Shown here one piece after another: positions 12,227 through 24,373 of a DNA stretch of 64,000 nt. The notes beneath the pieces were generated by a model. It was not told the origin of the DNA. It did no database searches and saw only the letters and a program-made list of their open reading frames with translations. The stretch spans positions 2,406,501 through 2,470,500 of the forward strand of contig JABELC010000001.1 in the NCBI GenBank assembly GCA_028455995.1. The letters run 5' to 3'. The stretch's first letter is position 1, and each line of letters begins with the position of its first letter. The position numbers and the translations under genes are program-made. The DNA is from Scleromitrula shiraiana. Taxonomy: Eukaryota; Ascomycota; Leotiomycetes; Helotiales; Sclerotiniaceae.

Positions 12227-14222
12227 TCAGAAGTCAAATTCCCCCCTAAAGCTCTCCACATCCATACCAGCCACCACACGTTCAGCCAAATCTCTCCTCC
12301 CCATTTGGCTAAACACCCTCCTCAAAGTATCATATAGATTAGTGCTTTGATTCTGTGAAATCATTCTTTCCAAATCCGCTTCATTAACACTTCCCCCACC
12401 CAGCACATCTCTTGCCTTTTCCATCCCCTCACTCTCCACTATCTTATGCATAGCCAACGCACCCAGTAGATGAGAAGCGGCTTCTTCGTAACAGCCTATA
12501 TTAATACAAGAAACGCCCAGGTTATAGCGGGCGCGTACGAAATTGGTGCGAAGGGTGAGGGCTTTCTCGTAAGCAGCGATGGCTTCTTCGCTACGACCCG
12601 AGTTTGCGAGAGTAGCGCCGAGACGATTCCATAAAAGATGGACTTGATCCCTTTGATTCGAGGAGCCGGATTCGGTGGAAGCGAGAGCGGCTGTGAAACA
12701 GTCGACTGCCTTGTCGTATTCTTCGGCGCCATAGAAGAGAACGCCAAGTCCTACTTGGACGTCGGGATCCATGTGCTCTCCATCGGGAGAGAGTTGGGCG
12801 GCGCGGATAAACAAATCAGTGACTTTTTCATGGAGTTGGTGTCGATCGGTGAAGCCGATGTCGCTTTCTGAGGAGAGGGTGCCAGGTGGAATAATAGTTG
12901 GATATTTAACAGAAAGCCAACGTTCAAGGGTGCGGTAGGCGGTACTGTCATAACCTTCATTTGTATAGGAAACTGCTAGACCCATCAATGCTGTAAGATT
13001 ACCTGGATCAACTTTGAGAGCCTGCTCTGCAGCACGAATGGCGGGTGTTTCTTTCTCATTTTGGGCTTGCGCTGAACTTAGGAGAACCCATGCATCAATA
13101 TGCTGAGGGTCCTTTTGTACTGCAGCCTCAAATGCTAAGGCGGCCAGAGATAAATTACCCCCTTCGTGCATTATCCGCACACCTTCCTCGAATGGATTGT
13201 TAACGTCTTTAAATAGGTTTTCGTTTTCGAACATGTAGTCCCCTAGTTGAGGATCACGAAATGGTGATTGATGCGTTCCTACAGCATCAAATCCGTCCCA
13301 CTGGTCAAATTCGCTCATATGCATATCGATTAGACTTTCCTCGCCAAGCATTTCCCTATTGGCGGCATTCTCAGCTTGTATGCCCTTCCATATAGATTCA
13401 AAATCACCGAATTCATTGGTTTCGGAGTCAAGCACTAACCTGTCCATTTCATTTAATTCACCTTCCGCCGCTAAACTCTCTTCGAGTTCTTTTCCTTGCA
13501 AGTCAATTTGTTTGAACTGCTCTTCCCAATTCTGATCGTCTAACTCAATCATCTTGCCCTTCCCTTTATCTTGTTGTAAACTCTGCGTTGCTTGATATTG
13601 TGGGCGATTCATCATGCCCATATTCATACCCATTCCATTCATGCCCATCATGCCCATTCCATTCATCCCCATCCCCATCCCCATTCCCATGTGTGGGCCC
13701 GAGTGTGAGTAGCTTGACATATTTTGTGCCATAGGACTTGCAGAGCGTGCTGAACTCGACTGTCCCATCTGTTGAAATCGTGCATAATCCGCAGGGCTAA
13801 GAGCTTGAAATGCTGCCTCCATTCTTGCCTGTTCCGGAACGCCAGGGTTAAATTCCTGAGCCCAACCCCCAACGCTTGGTGATTGTGATCCATTTCTCAT
13901 CTGCGCGTTCTGGTGAAGGTCATGTTGCATCGCAAAGGCTTCCAGAGGTAAGTGACCATTCTGTTGCATGAAATCGTTCATCATCTGCCCATTTTGATAT
14001 CAGTATCATGTAAATTTTTGTATTGGGTCAAGAGCGTTGACTGACATGATCTTGACTTCCATTCATGTTCATTCCTGTACTGCGCATGCCTTGGATGCTT
14101 CCACCAGGGCCCCTACCAACCAATCTATCTCTTTGTAAACTCTTATCATCCTGAACATGTTTTGTAAATTGATTTAGAGGATTGCCAGCCGTCGAACATT
14201 CTGCGCCACCTAGAAACGACAT
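12227..14222 (-). CDS. PEX5: Peroxisomal targeting signal 1 receptor PEX5
   Basis: Exon 1 is 14222-14046 and exon 2 is 13984-12227 (donor GTCAGT, acceptor CAG), giving 644 residues. The N-terminus MSFLGGAECSTAG carries the conserved Cys9 that is ubiquitinated for receptor recycling. Several Wxxx(F/Y)-type motifs follow (WAQEF, NWEEQF, IWKGI, QWDGF), which bind PEX13 and PEX14. The C-terminal half is a TPR array (for example WVLLSSAQAQNEKE, LWNRLGATLANSG, ARYNLGVSCINIG) that reads the C-terminal SKL-type signal of cargo. The receptor shuttles between cytosol and the peroxisomal membrane. A Met/Gly-rich stretch (repeated MGMGMG and GMNGMGM units, encoded at about 13610-13690) interrupts the disordered N-terminal half and comes from a DNA minisatellite. 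The call is secure. Confidence 0.96.
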
Positions 14223-15193
14223 AGCGGAAGTGGTATATTGTATATGGTATAAATTAAAGTAATCTATCTGCTCGAATAAGTAATTCGAGTAACTGCAACT
14301 CTTCCTGAAGATCTTTTGAAAAGGTAATAAACTCCTGTTAGAAATGCAATAAGACGTCAAAGTGTTTATTATACAAGAAAAAGAGTAGATTTCGTAACTA
14401 TTGCATAGAATATGGTTTGAAGTTATGTAGGTAGATCTGTGGGTAGGCAGTATGTACTATATAAGTAGATGTAGTTGTCGAGGCCCAAGATCCAAGTGGT
14501 GGTTTATTTGTATGTACCGTGTAAGAGAGCGAATGGGGTTTAATCAAGATTGTGGATTGTGGGGTTGAATTTGAAATCCGGATTGGAACACCGAGGTAAA
14601 TTCTTCCGTACCGAATTCGACATGTTAAAAAACTATCAATGAGAGCATGAAAAAGTATCAACCATTGTGGTGTTCGCCACTGGAGAACAGAAAGAAGAAG
14701 AAGAAGAAGAAGAAAAAGAAGAAAAAGAATAGATTCAATATCATATTACATTGAGATGTCATCTTAAACTGATCACACATATGTATTCATTCCTCTCTGT
14801 AAATCATATCTTGACAACTTGTATTGCAGATGAATCTCTGGCTAGCTATATTTCTATCTAGGCACTAATAAAATATCGTACAATGAACAACCTAAGTTGG
14901 GGAGTGGAATGTGTGTTTTTGGAGCCTTTTCAGGAAATTTTCCTAGTATGGAACAACTGCTGTGGATTCCTTATGATACAATGGACTAAACCTTCTATGA
15001 ACTCAAGATATAAAGAAACAAAACCCACAGGACGGTTTTGCAAGGTATCAAGCAGATTGTGATACAAACTATCCGCCTTAATAGATGGACAACGCCGTCC
15101 CATAGCACCTCATACAAAGTTTAATAAAGATTCCCTTTTCGTTTCTTAATTCCATTGAATCATTTCTAAAACCCAAAGTTTCAATCCTCTTCA
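14223..15193. other. Intergenic, PEX5 promoter side
   Basis: This holds the PEX5 upstream region and the 3' flank of the RRM gene. A purine run of GAA units sits at about 14691-14730. No gene is supported; the 87-codon frame at 14398-14661 on the minus strand has no recognisable content. Confidence 0.55.
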
Positions 15194-16284
15194 TTAATAG
15201 TTAGAACGGCCGCCACCAAAACCGCGATCCTCACGTCCTGCACGTGAGTAACCACCTCGACGATCATTACCACCAGTGTGACCTCCAGGATTTCTCTCGC
15301 CCAAACTGTAATCAACTCTCAATGTTCGCTCGAATACCTTCTTGCCTTGTAATTGTTCAAAGGCTTTAGTAGCACTCTCAACATCGACGAAATCCGCATG
15401 GGCGAAACCTCTTGGTTGGCCAGTGCGTCTATCGATTGCAACTCTTACATCAACGACGTTTCTGATTTCGCGAAACAGGCTGTTCAAATCGGCATCGGTC
15501 ATCTCAAAGGCCAAATTTCCAATGAAGAGGCACTTAGATGGTGGGTTCAATTGACGCTGGCTATGCGCATTGTTGATGTAGTTAACAACGAGACGTCGAC
15601 CTTCGAAAACGGTTTGGTGTCTAGCTTCAATAGCCGCTGTTGCTTCTGCGACAGTTTCGAATGTGATATAAGCGAAGCTGTTAAGTGTAATATTAGCAAT
15701 TGATTACATACCAACAGGGAATGATCAATTTACCCTTTGCTTAAGCCTCTGGCATCTCTTGTAAGTTTGACCTCAAGGATGTTACCGAATTGTGAGAATT
15801 CTCTCTTGAGATCCTCCTCAGTAACATCGAACAACAAATTGCCAATGTAGCAGCCGTTAGTAGGATCTATGGGTGGCTGAGCGGTACGATCTGAGTATCG
15901 GGCACGTTCGGTACCTCCGAAACCAGAGTATCGACTTGTTGCTGCTTCAGCTGCAGAAGCAGCAGAATCTTTAGCCCATGATGAGGCGGAGTCAATGGCA
16001 GATCCAACGGTGGATTGCTCTTGCTCTTGCTCTTGGAAGTTCTCCTCTTCTCTTGAAGCGTTTACATCATCACTAGCAAAACGTCTGAAAACTGCAGGCA
16101 ATACAGATTTTTGGTTTGAAATGCGTAAAGCGAATGGTGATTGTGTGTTAATGGTACGGGATTTCAAGACGAAGGGAGTTGAAGACGAAGCAGCACGAAG
16201 AGCTGCACGACGGATGGAATGCCTGGCGCAAATTGTTAGATTAATAGACGGTATGAATTATGAATTCTTGATTTGAACTTACAT
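15194..16284 (-). CDS. Mitochondrial RNA-binding protein with two RRMs, split start codon
   Basis: Exons 16284-16283, 16222-15734 and 15677-15194 give 324 residues. The first exon supplies only AT of the initiator; the G is the first base of exon 2, after an intron with GTAAGT donor and GCGCCAG acceptor. Reading through that donor would give Met-stop, so splicing is required. The N-terminus (MHSIRRAALRAASSS to VFRRFASDD) looks like a cleavable mitochondrial presequence. RRM1 begins at CYIGNLLFDVTEEDL and RRM2 at CLFIGNLAFEMTDADL. Their RNP1 motifs are KGFAYITF and RGFAHADF. An Arg/Gly-rich tail (GGYSRAGREDRGFGGG) closes the protein. It probably binds mitochondrial RNA; the specific target is unknown. 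A cytosolic or nuclear role cannot be excluded by sequence alone. Confidence 0.88.
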
Positions 16285-16968
16285 CTTGAGAAAGGGTTAA
16301 AGAAGAAGAATTTGATTCAAATATAACTTTTTTTTATTTCAATTGAAAGTGCGAGATGAGAGATGAGAAAAGAGAAAGTGTGGTTTTATGGATGATGTCT
16401 AAAACAATCAACTTATCCTAAAAATTTGAAAATTTAATTTCGATCTAATGTTATTTTTTTTGCCGTCCATAAAAAGTGTACTAGACCATATTTAGTATCG
16501 GGTTATCACCTGATCATCACTAACGTCTGCGGCTTATATTGCTTAGTCATCAAATACATATTCATCCTTATATTCTTCGCATCTGGAACTCATTGTACTC
16601 ATCTATATCTAAATAGTATCTAGTACTATATATTGATTGCAATTGTCTAACCGTAACCCTTTTAGAAGTTAAAGTAGAAACATCAGTATTTTATATCTAT
16701 ATACTATATAGCTGGAGTATGCTTACTTTCAATTCGTTTGGAAAACAAGGCGAGATTTGCATGCACACTGCAAAACATTCATAGATGTGGATCTACAACA
16801 ACATCTAAAAGTAATATATGTCCAGGGACACTTGATCACTTCTTCGCATTTATGTTTAAGTCTTAATCTTGCTCTAGACTGATCACAGATTCCATTCTTT
16901 GGTGATACTTTCACAGTAAGTATCAATTTCGTCTTCTATATAATTTCGACCTTGTCTGTCCATTCCCA
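16285..16968. promoter_or_regulatory. Divergent promoter region
   Basis: This 684-base AT-rich spacer separates the 5' ends of the RRM gene and the SET/MYND gene. No specific motif could be assigned with confidence. Confidence 0.5.
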
Positions 16969-18895
16969 ATGGATATAAATCACACGAAAAGGATCAAAAC
17001 CGCGGATTATGGAAATGGTCTCTATGCGGCAATCGATACAAAGCCTGGAGACATTGTATTACGCATCCACAACCCCTTCCTATTCATTGTCGAAAATCAA
17101 GCATTAGATCGCGTTTGCCAATCATGTCTTGCAGAAGCTGGAGAAGATGTAGAATTACAATCATGTCCAGATTGTGATGTCGCCAAATTCTGCTCAAACA
17201 CTTGCCAAAATGTAGCAACGGTGAAAAGCGGTGGATCACATGTCAATGATTGTGCTATTTTCAAGAAGCAAAAGCAGTTGAACCAACCTGGTCCCTCTTT
17301 GACCCCAGCAAAATTTAACTTTGCTTGTGGTTATTCAGGGTGTTCGAAAGTAGGACCGGTACTTTTGAAAACCGCCTACTGCTCGAACAAGTGTCAGGAG
17401 TTAGATCGTTCAAGGAAGAAAGTTGAAAGGGTTGAAGACACGAAGCTTCCCCAAACAAATGGAAAAATCCTTCCAACGGCTATACGAGCCACGATAGAAT
17501 TGATCTCTCGGGGTTCTGATATCTACGAGATTTCCGCAAGTTTTTTGAGCCACGAAGATCAGATCAGGCAGAATGAGAAGAAGTGGTCAGATATCAACGT
17601 GCAGGCGTCAGCTGCCATCTTTTATAGCGGGAAGCCTAACAAATATTTCACTCCAGCTGTTGAATATCTCTGTCGAGTACGTTGTATTCTTTAAACTTCT
17701 ATGTATATTTTCTGACTAGTTCTAGTTATCTGCCAACGCCTTCCGTGTCGAATCCAACGTTGGAAATGGCCCAATTGGGCTTTGTATGGACCCCCTACTT
17801 GCAGCCACCAACCATCAGTGCCATCCAAACGCTGCCATTACATTCAATGGCAGGTGTGCAACACTTAGAGCTCTTTCTCCAATTTCTAAAGATGAACAAG
17901 TTTTCATCTCATATATCGATGAATCTCAAAGACCAGAAATTTGTAGAGCAGCACTTAAGAATACATGGTTTTTCGAATGTACTTGTACTCGTTGCACAAC
18001 TCCCAGAAGTGTATATGCACATATCTTAAGCATCCGTGTCGATACCACAACCAAGATGGAAACCCTCATCCCTTTTCAAGAACTCTATGATTTGGCAACT
18101 TCCCGTGCCAAAAATGAAGCTTTTGACACAGCTCTACTGTTCTCATCTCTTCATGTCATACGTTACATCGATGCGACACACTCCATCAAAAAAGAGGAAG
18201 AGATAAACAAACGTCTCAATTCCCTGCAAAGAAACGTTTCATCCCTATACGATTTCATCACCACAGAACACCATGCCCAACAACCACTCCCCACACTCCT
18301 CAACGAAATCTACCTACTCCACCTAGAAAACCGCGACTACATCCCCGCCCTCTTCATCCTCACCCATCTAATCACAAAAGTTGATCCGTTCCTCTATCCA
18401 TCACCCTACCACCCCTCACGACTCACTCGAATCGTCTCACTGCATCGGCTTCTCAAACTCGAAGAACTAGTCAGCCCGGAGAATTTGCAATCGCTTTGGC
18501 AATTTTGCGTTGATCGTGATATACCTACGGATGTGCTTTGTAATGTTGATTGGTTTGCTATTAGTCAAATGGTTGTTTATGTCTTGAGGGAGTTGGGTAG
18601 TAGATGCTGGGGGGAAGAGAGTGTATTGATGAAGGATGTTGAGCGGGATATTGGTGATTTGGAGATGATTTCTGCGCAGGGGGGTGATGATAAACTTGGG
18701 AAAGCCTTGACAGATTGGGGAAATAGTGAATTTCCAAGTTGTGCGGAAAGCAGGAAGTTAGGTCTTGAGTTGAGTATTATGGCGGATTGGGTGTGGAATG
18801 TTGTTGGGTTAAGTAGGAAGGATATTATTGCGGATAGGGAGGCGAGAAGCTCATCTGGTATGCATCGATTGAATATCAGTAATGCTGGAATATAA
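16969..18895 (+). CDS. SET and MYND-type zinc finger protein (SMYD-like)
   Basis: Exons 16969-17676 and 17726-18895 (49-nt intron) give 625 residues. The N-terminal half of the SET domain begins at ADYGNGLYAAIDTKPGDIVL. A MYND-like Cys/His cluster follows (CQSCLAEAGEDVELQSCPDCDVAKFCSNTC, ending in HVNDC) and a second Cys-rich segment (CGYSGCSKV to YCSNKC). The catalytic SET core contains NHQCHPNA, close to the usual NHSCxPN motif, with FISYID further on. The post-SET Cys cluster reads CTCTRC. Such proteins are S-adenosylmethionine-dependent lysine methyltransferases acting on histones or other proteins; fungal relatives include Set5/Set6-type proteins. The C-terminal 300 residues are helical, TPR-like in SMYD relatives. 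The substrate cannot be inferred. The second Cys cluster inside the SET insert is less usual. Confidence 0.85.
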
Positions 18896-19215
18896 GTGTA
18901 GGTTGGAGGTTGGGATGTAGTTGGTGTAGTATTGTTGTATGAGCTATAATACAAGTACTAGTAACATGAAGAATTGTGGCAGACAAGTGAACATGCAATA
19001 CATTCAAGATTCATATCACCAATATTAAAGTCTGAACTACATTTTCACATCTCATAGTTATGAACGTGCTCCTTTGGCTTGACCCAACATCCTCACAATA
19101 AAATCTTAATCTATGATACAACAGTACGAACATCGCAGCCCGTACCTTCCAAGTTCAATCAGCTCAACACATCTCAGAAGAGCATCCCTTAAAGCCTCAT
19201 CCGTATCCACACTCC
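18896..19215. other. Short intergenic, convergent ends
   Basis: This 320-base spacer lies between two 3' ends and contains no recognisable element. Confidence 0.5.
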
Positions 19216-21203
19216 CTACCTCAACCCCACATCCAAATCTACGCTGAACCTTCCCACACTCCTCCCACCTCTCCTTCTCCTCAACCTCTTCCTCTCATCC
19301 TTCTCCTCAGCATCACCGTCACCGTCACCATCCCCATCCCTATCCCCATCAACATCAATATGCAAAGCCCTACTCGCGCCTCTAATCTCAACCTCAATCC
19401 CAGCCTCAACATCCGACCGCATATCCATCAACGGACTCGTACCCGCAACCTCCGTCCTATCCACCCGCGGCGTAGCACTCACGTGAAAAGTCGGACGTCG
19501 TTGTCTCAATCTTCGACCTCCACCACTGCTATAACCATCTTCAAGGTTGTTTGCACCAGGCATCTCAGTTGCGAGCGTTTTGTTTTTGGAGCCTTGGGGT
19601 CGCCCGGTTCGTCTGCGACTTAGGGGTAGTGGGAGTTCGGATATGGTTTGTGAGGAGTTGGGGACTTCGGGTTCTGTTAATGTATGGACTGTGGTGAAGG
19701 ATTGAGAGTCTTCTTGGGTTGAATCGGGAATTGAGTTTGGGAAGCCTTTCTCGATAGCTTGGGAGTCTTGAGTTGAGTTGGGGATTTGCTCATTTTCTTG
19801 GTCTTTGTCGCGCAGAGAATTGTTTCCATGAGCTTCGAGATCATCGTTTTGTTCATCATGAAAATGGTCTATACTTCTGCCCATGGCCATGTTGCTATTC
19901 TCGTCGTAGTTGCCAAGAATAGGGGATTCATCTCGGTGGTTTTTGTCCCCAAAGGCTGTAAGCTCCGGTGTTTGGGAACGTGTATCGGGAACTGTAGAAG
20001 GAATCTCTTTGCCTCCACTCCTTCTTTGGGAAACTTCCTGCCCTAAGCGAGGCTCTAATTCTTCTAAATATCGTTGACGTTTATTGTGAAGCTCTTGATC
20101 ATTTATTAGATCACTGAGCTCACTCTCATCAAGTTGGTCATGTTGACGCTTTTTATTTGAGACATGATCTGCATTTTCGAAGCGTTCTACCTCTAGTTGC
20201 TCGTCGAAAGAAGCTGGTGTTGATGAGAGTCGAGCTGCTGCTCCCAGGGCACGCCGTGTGCTCTCTTCTAAATTCTTCATACGAGTTCGAAGATATGTCA
20301 CTTCTGAACGTAATTTGTCGACTTTGTTTGCCTTTTCTTCAGCATTGAAAACACCTGGAGCGAACTCACTGGTATGTTCAGCTATATTTATTCTTTCTCC
20401 AAGAATAGGCGAATCTCGAGAAATGTGACGTGCTTGTCGAATCTCGGTCATCTGTTGCCTCATTTCTTTCATGAAAGATTTAAATTCCAGCATGTCCTTC
20501 TCTAGACGATTAACAGCAGTGTCAATTCGGTCAATATCTCTTCGTTGCTCACAAATTGTTGTAAACAACATAGAGTTATGAACAACGGGCGAAGAAGCTA
20601 CCATTGGCGTTTGGTTCAATTTATTGATCGGAGAAAAAATTTTACTTGAGCGAGGAGTGCCTGAAAGCATTGACGTCTTCTGTGACGAGACCTTTGAGGT
20701 ATTTGCAGGATTCAGAAGAGCATGTGTCTTCACAATATATAATGTGGCCTTCTTTCTTGTTTTGTCCGAGATAATTGACATCAATTTTAAGCACAAGAGA
20801 TATTGATCTCTGGATATCTATTAGTAAAGTCCATTCAATATGTACTACTAAAGTAAATTGAACATACTTCTTCAACAGATGGCCCTGGGGCGCACTATCA
20901 CAACGCAATCCGAGTATCTTGTCACATGTCGTGCAAGCTATATCCTGAAGAGAACTATGATAAGTGAGTGTGTGATACTTCTACATGATTAGAGTTCCCA
21001 TACCTATGCTCTATCGCAGACCCAGCCTGTAATGACCCTGCTGCTAGTTGAACGGCACCCACTCTTTTCAGACCTGTAGCATTTCTTACTACACTGGGGA
21101 CAGAGTAGGTTCTACCTATTCCTTCCCATGAGTTCTCAAAAGTGCCCAACTCTGATTTACATTGCAGGCAATAGCAAGTGACAGTTTCGGTTTCTGAAGA
21201 CAT
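19216..21203 (-). CDS. Mis18/Yippee-type zinc-binding protein with coiled coil and AT-hook-like motif
   Basis: Exons 21203-21004, 20954-20868 and 20809-19216 give 626 residues. The N-terminal ~130 residues form a beta-tent-type zinc domain with two CxxC pairs: Cys12/Cys15 (CLQC) and Cys74/Cys77 (CTTC, followed by DKILGLRC). This pattern fits the Mis18/Yippee superfamily; Mis18 proteins load the centromeric histone CENP-A. A coiled coil lies near residues 180-225 (VNRLEKDMLEFKSFMKEMRQQM), followed by a second helical stretch. The remaining half is Ser/Glu-rich and disordered. It contains RTGRPQGSKNK, resembling an AT-hook core, and an acidic GD repeat before an Arg-rich tail (KRLRRRRGGRS). A kinetochore Mis18 role is the best guess but rests on the zinc pattern; a Yippee-like protein of other function is possible. 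Confidence 0.72.
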
Positions 21204-21693
21204 TTTATTTCCTATATTTTGGTAAGCAGGTGATATTGTACACCATGACAGGGGGCTTCTAACCTTCCGAAAGACAAACAATTTGTAGTGAAGCAGCACT
21301 ATACAGCAGTGGGTATATCAAAAATCATATCCATAAATAAACTTCCAAAGCACCAAATACTTTTTGACGCGTTTGAACGTGTTTTTTCGTGTCAATTTAT
21401 AATTGACTGCTCAGAGGACTTCCGGTGTTATATGTATACTTGATATATACAAATTAGATACCCAGGTAGGTTTCTATGTTACATAAATTGAATGTTTGAG
21501 TGTATTTATTTGGTACATGACGTTTATTATACTCGATCAAGCTAGCTTTCACTTGGGAAGAGCTACCGGTGAGATAAACCTGGAAGTGTGAGATTCTGCC
21601 GACAGATGCCGCCTCCCACATCCCAAAATATTGTAGAAAGTGAATCCAATTCTAGAATGCGACAAACAAATTCGGTTTTGACAATTTTACAAA
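21204..21693. promoter_or_regulatory. Divergent promoter region
   Basis: This 490-base spacer lies between the 5' ends of the Mis18-type gene and the RNA exonuclease gene. No motif is assigned. Confidence 0.5.
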
Positions 21694-23938
21694 ATGGCTG
21701 TCGAAGATAACCCTCCTATATTATCCCAAACATCAGTTGGTGATAGTGATACCAAAAAACGCAAATATGAAGAAGAACAAGAGGATTGCAATTCAGTCGG
21801 TATGGGTCAAACATCACTTTGTCAACCAGATCTACCAGAATTTAATCTGACCTCTGCAAAGTCTTCTACCCAGGAACAACTTGGTGAGAAGCCTAGTGAA
21901 GGAGAATGGCAGACTGTAGAGAATACACGACGGCCAACCAAGAAAGCCAAGAAGATACCCAAAACTGGAGGCAGCCAATATCCTACGATTGAATTCGCTG
22001 CCAAAGAATGCAGACTCTCAGGCCCAATTAAGATTAGTGATTTACAAAGCTTAGTTCTCTATATTCAGGCAGATGGATTGTCGCCACAATTCGTTTCTAT
22101 CGGCCATCGATCACAAATTCGGAAAGTTGTTGTGCTCATGGTCCCAGGACTAGAAGAATCAATGTTTGGTACCAAGCCTAACTCTAGTGGATATCAAAAT
22201 TCACCAGATGCATACTATCCTCGCAAGTTCGATATTGAAACTTTGCCTGCATCTCTGCAATCATTTGCAGAAATGTTCCCTCTGCTCTGGCCAGTCAAAA
22301 CACCAGGAGACAAAAAATATGCTAAAATGCATTCTCCTTTACATGCTATGCTAACCGCGCCGTTGACTAAAGCTCAGAGAGATGATAGCAGCAAGAAAAA
22401 GGGCCCAAAGAGACAAGAATCTCATGGATGGCAGAACAAACGAACACCAGTTACTCATTTTATTTCAACTGCAGAAGAACTTCAAGAAAATGGTTATACA
22501 CTACATCCAGCATGTTATACTGAAGAGAGCGATAAAGCCGCTCTAGCAGAGCAGCGAATGACTTGGGAAGTCGCTGAAGTACATGGATGGGTAGACACCT
22601 TAGTCAATCATTTCGATGAAGGCACTGTCCCAGAAAGTGAATTCGAACAGGGAAGTCTGACAGTTGGTAGAGAGATTCTTGCTATGGATTGTGAAATGTG
22701 CAAGACGGGAGAAGCCGAATTTTCGCTCACACGCATAAGTGTTGTTAGATGGGACGGTTCAGTGGTTCTGGATGAATTTGTAAAACCCGAGAAGCCTATC
22801 ATAGACTATTTAACCCAGTAAGTGTCCATTCTTCGGCATTGTATACCTACTAACCAATCACAGATATTCTGGTATTACTGCAGAGATACTGGCTCCAGTT
22901 ACAACTACATTGCAAGACATTCAGAAGAAACTATTAGAAATTCTTCATCCAAAAACGGTTTTACTCGGCCATTCTCTCGATTCTGATCTTAAGGCTCTCA
23001 AACTTACACACCCCTACGTAATTGATACCGCAGTTGTCTATCCCCATCCCCGCGGCCCTCCACTGAAATCTTCTTTAAAATGGCTTGCCCAAAAATATTT
23101 AGGTAAAGAGATCCAGAAAGGACATGGGGCGACTGGTCACGACTCGATTGAGGATGCAAAAACCTGCCTTGATCTCTTAAAAGTAAAGTGTGAGAAGGGG
23201 CCCGAATGGGGTGCTAGCGATTCTCAAGGAGAGAATTTGTTCAAACGGTTGGCTCGGACAGGTGTAAAGTACAAGAGCCAAGGAGGATCCGCAATTGCAG
23301 ATTCTATGGGCGGAAAATCTTCCGCTGCTGTCGATTGGGGTGAGCCGAAGAGAGGCCCCGGTGGAGGCGCCACGTTCTCGATTGGCTGCGAAAGTGATCA
23401 GGAAGTATTAGATGGTATCATCCGAGCTGTTAAAGGTGATCCCAATGCAGAGGAAATCCCTGCTGGTGGAGTTGACTTCGTTTGGGGAAGGTTTAGAGAG
23501 TTAGAAGACCTCAAAGGTTGGAACAACCAGAGACTTCCTGGTTCCGGACTTCAGAGCAAGCCAGTAGAAGGCGAAGACATTCTTCCTGTAGCTGACGAAT
23601 CTTTTGAGGTGGAACATTCACAAAATACTGCTACTACTGCACCCGCCAGTACATCCACAGTTCCCGATAAAATTGCATCTGCAACCTTAACCCTTACCCA
23701 GCGCATTCACAAAATTTACGAGAACCTTCCGCCCTGCACCGCCTTTATTGTTTACAGTGGCTCTGGCGACCCAAGAGAAATGGCCAGGTATCAAAAGATG
23801 AAGCAGCAATTTCAGCAGGAATACAAAGTCAAGAAGTGGGATCAGTTAAGTGTCAAGTGGACGGACGTCGAGGAACAGGCAATGAGCAGAGCAGCAGATG
23901 AGGCTAGAAACGGCATTGGATTCATCACCATCAAGTAG
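21694..23938 (+). CDS. RNA exonuclease, Rex1/Rnh70 type (DEDDh)
   Basis: Exons 21694-22817 and 22864-23938 give 732 residues. The exonuclease domain carries Exo I (AMDCEMCKTG, Asp and Glu), Exo II (LLGHSLDSDLKALKL, Asp) and Exo III (GHDSIEDAKTCLDLL, His and Asp), the DEDDh set that binds two metal ions. These enzymes trim 3' ends of 5S rRNA, tRNA precursors and other structured RNAs in the nucleus; yeast Rex1 is the reference. The N-terminal ~300 residues are Lys-rich with a probable nuclear localisation signal (RRPTKKAKKIPK). The C-terminal part beyond the nuclease domain is family-specific. The intron falls inside the nuclease domain, and splicing joins DYLTQ to YSGITAE. REX3-type assignment is less likely given the length and N-terminal extension. 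Confidence 0.9.
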
Positions 23939-24373
23939 AGAGGAAAGACGTATGGTGATTACATATAGATACTATATTTATAAGCAGACAGAACTGCACT
24001 TCCAACACTAAATAGTGCCTCTGCGCATAATATAAGGAATGTTACAGCCATCCAGTACACCATATGTAAAATAATACAAATAAGAATGCATATACCTGAA
24101 GTTGTAATACTTTATTGTAACAAAGCAGTCTAAGAGACAATGTAATATATCCATATCTGAGCTTTAATATGAATCCTATGCAGTTTATCGAAACAACCAT
24201 CAATTTTTTCCCTGGCAGAAGAACCCTAGGCTAAAATCCGTTTGGTATCCCCATTTCGTCAACGTCATGGAGCTCCATGTTAGCTCAACGTCATTGCAAT
24301 TAGCAACGCCACCAACTAATCACTTATTTCAAGTTACAAAACAATAAAATGCTCCCTCCATCTATATACAATT
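23939..24373. other. Intergenic, AT-rich
   Basis: This 435-base spacer lies between two genes on the same strand and holds the 3' flank of the exonuclease and the 5' flank of the dehydrogenase. No element is recognised. Confidence 0.5.
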
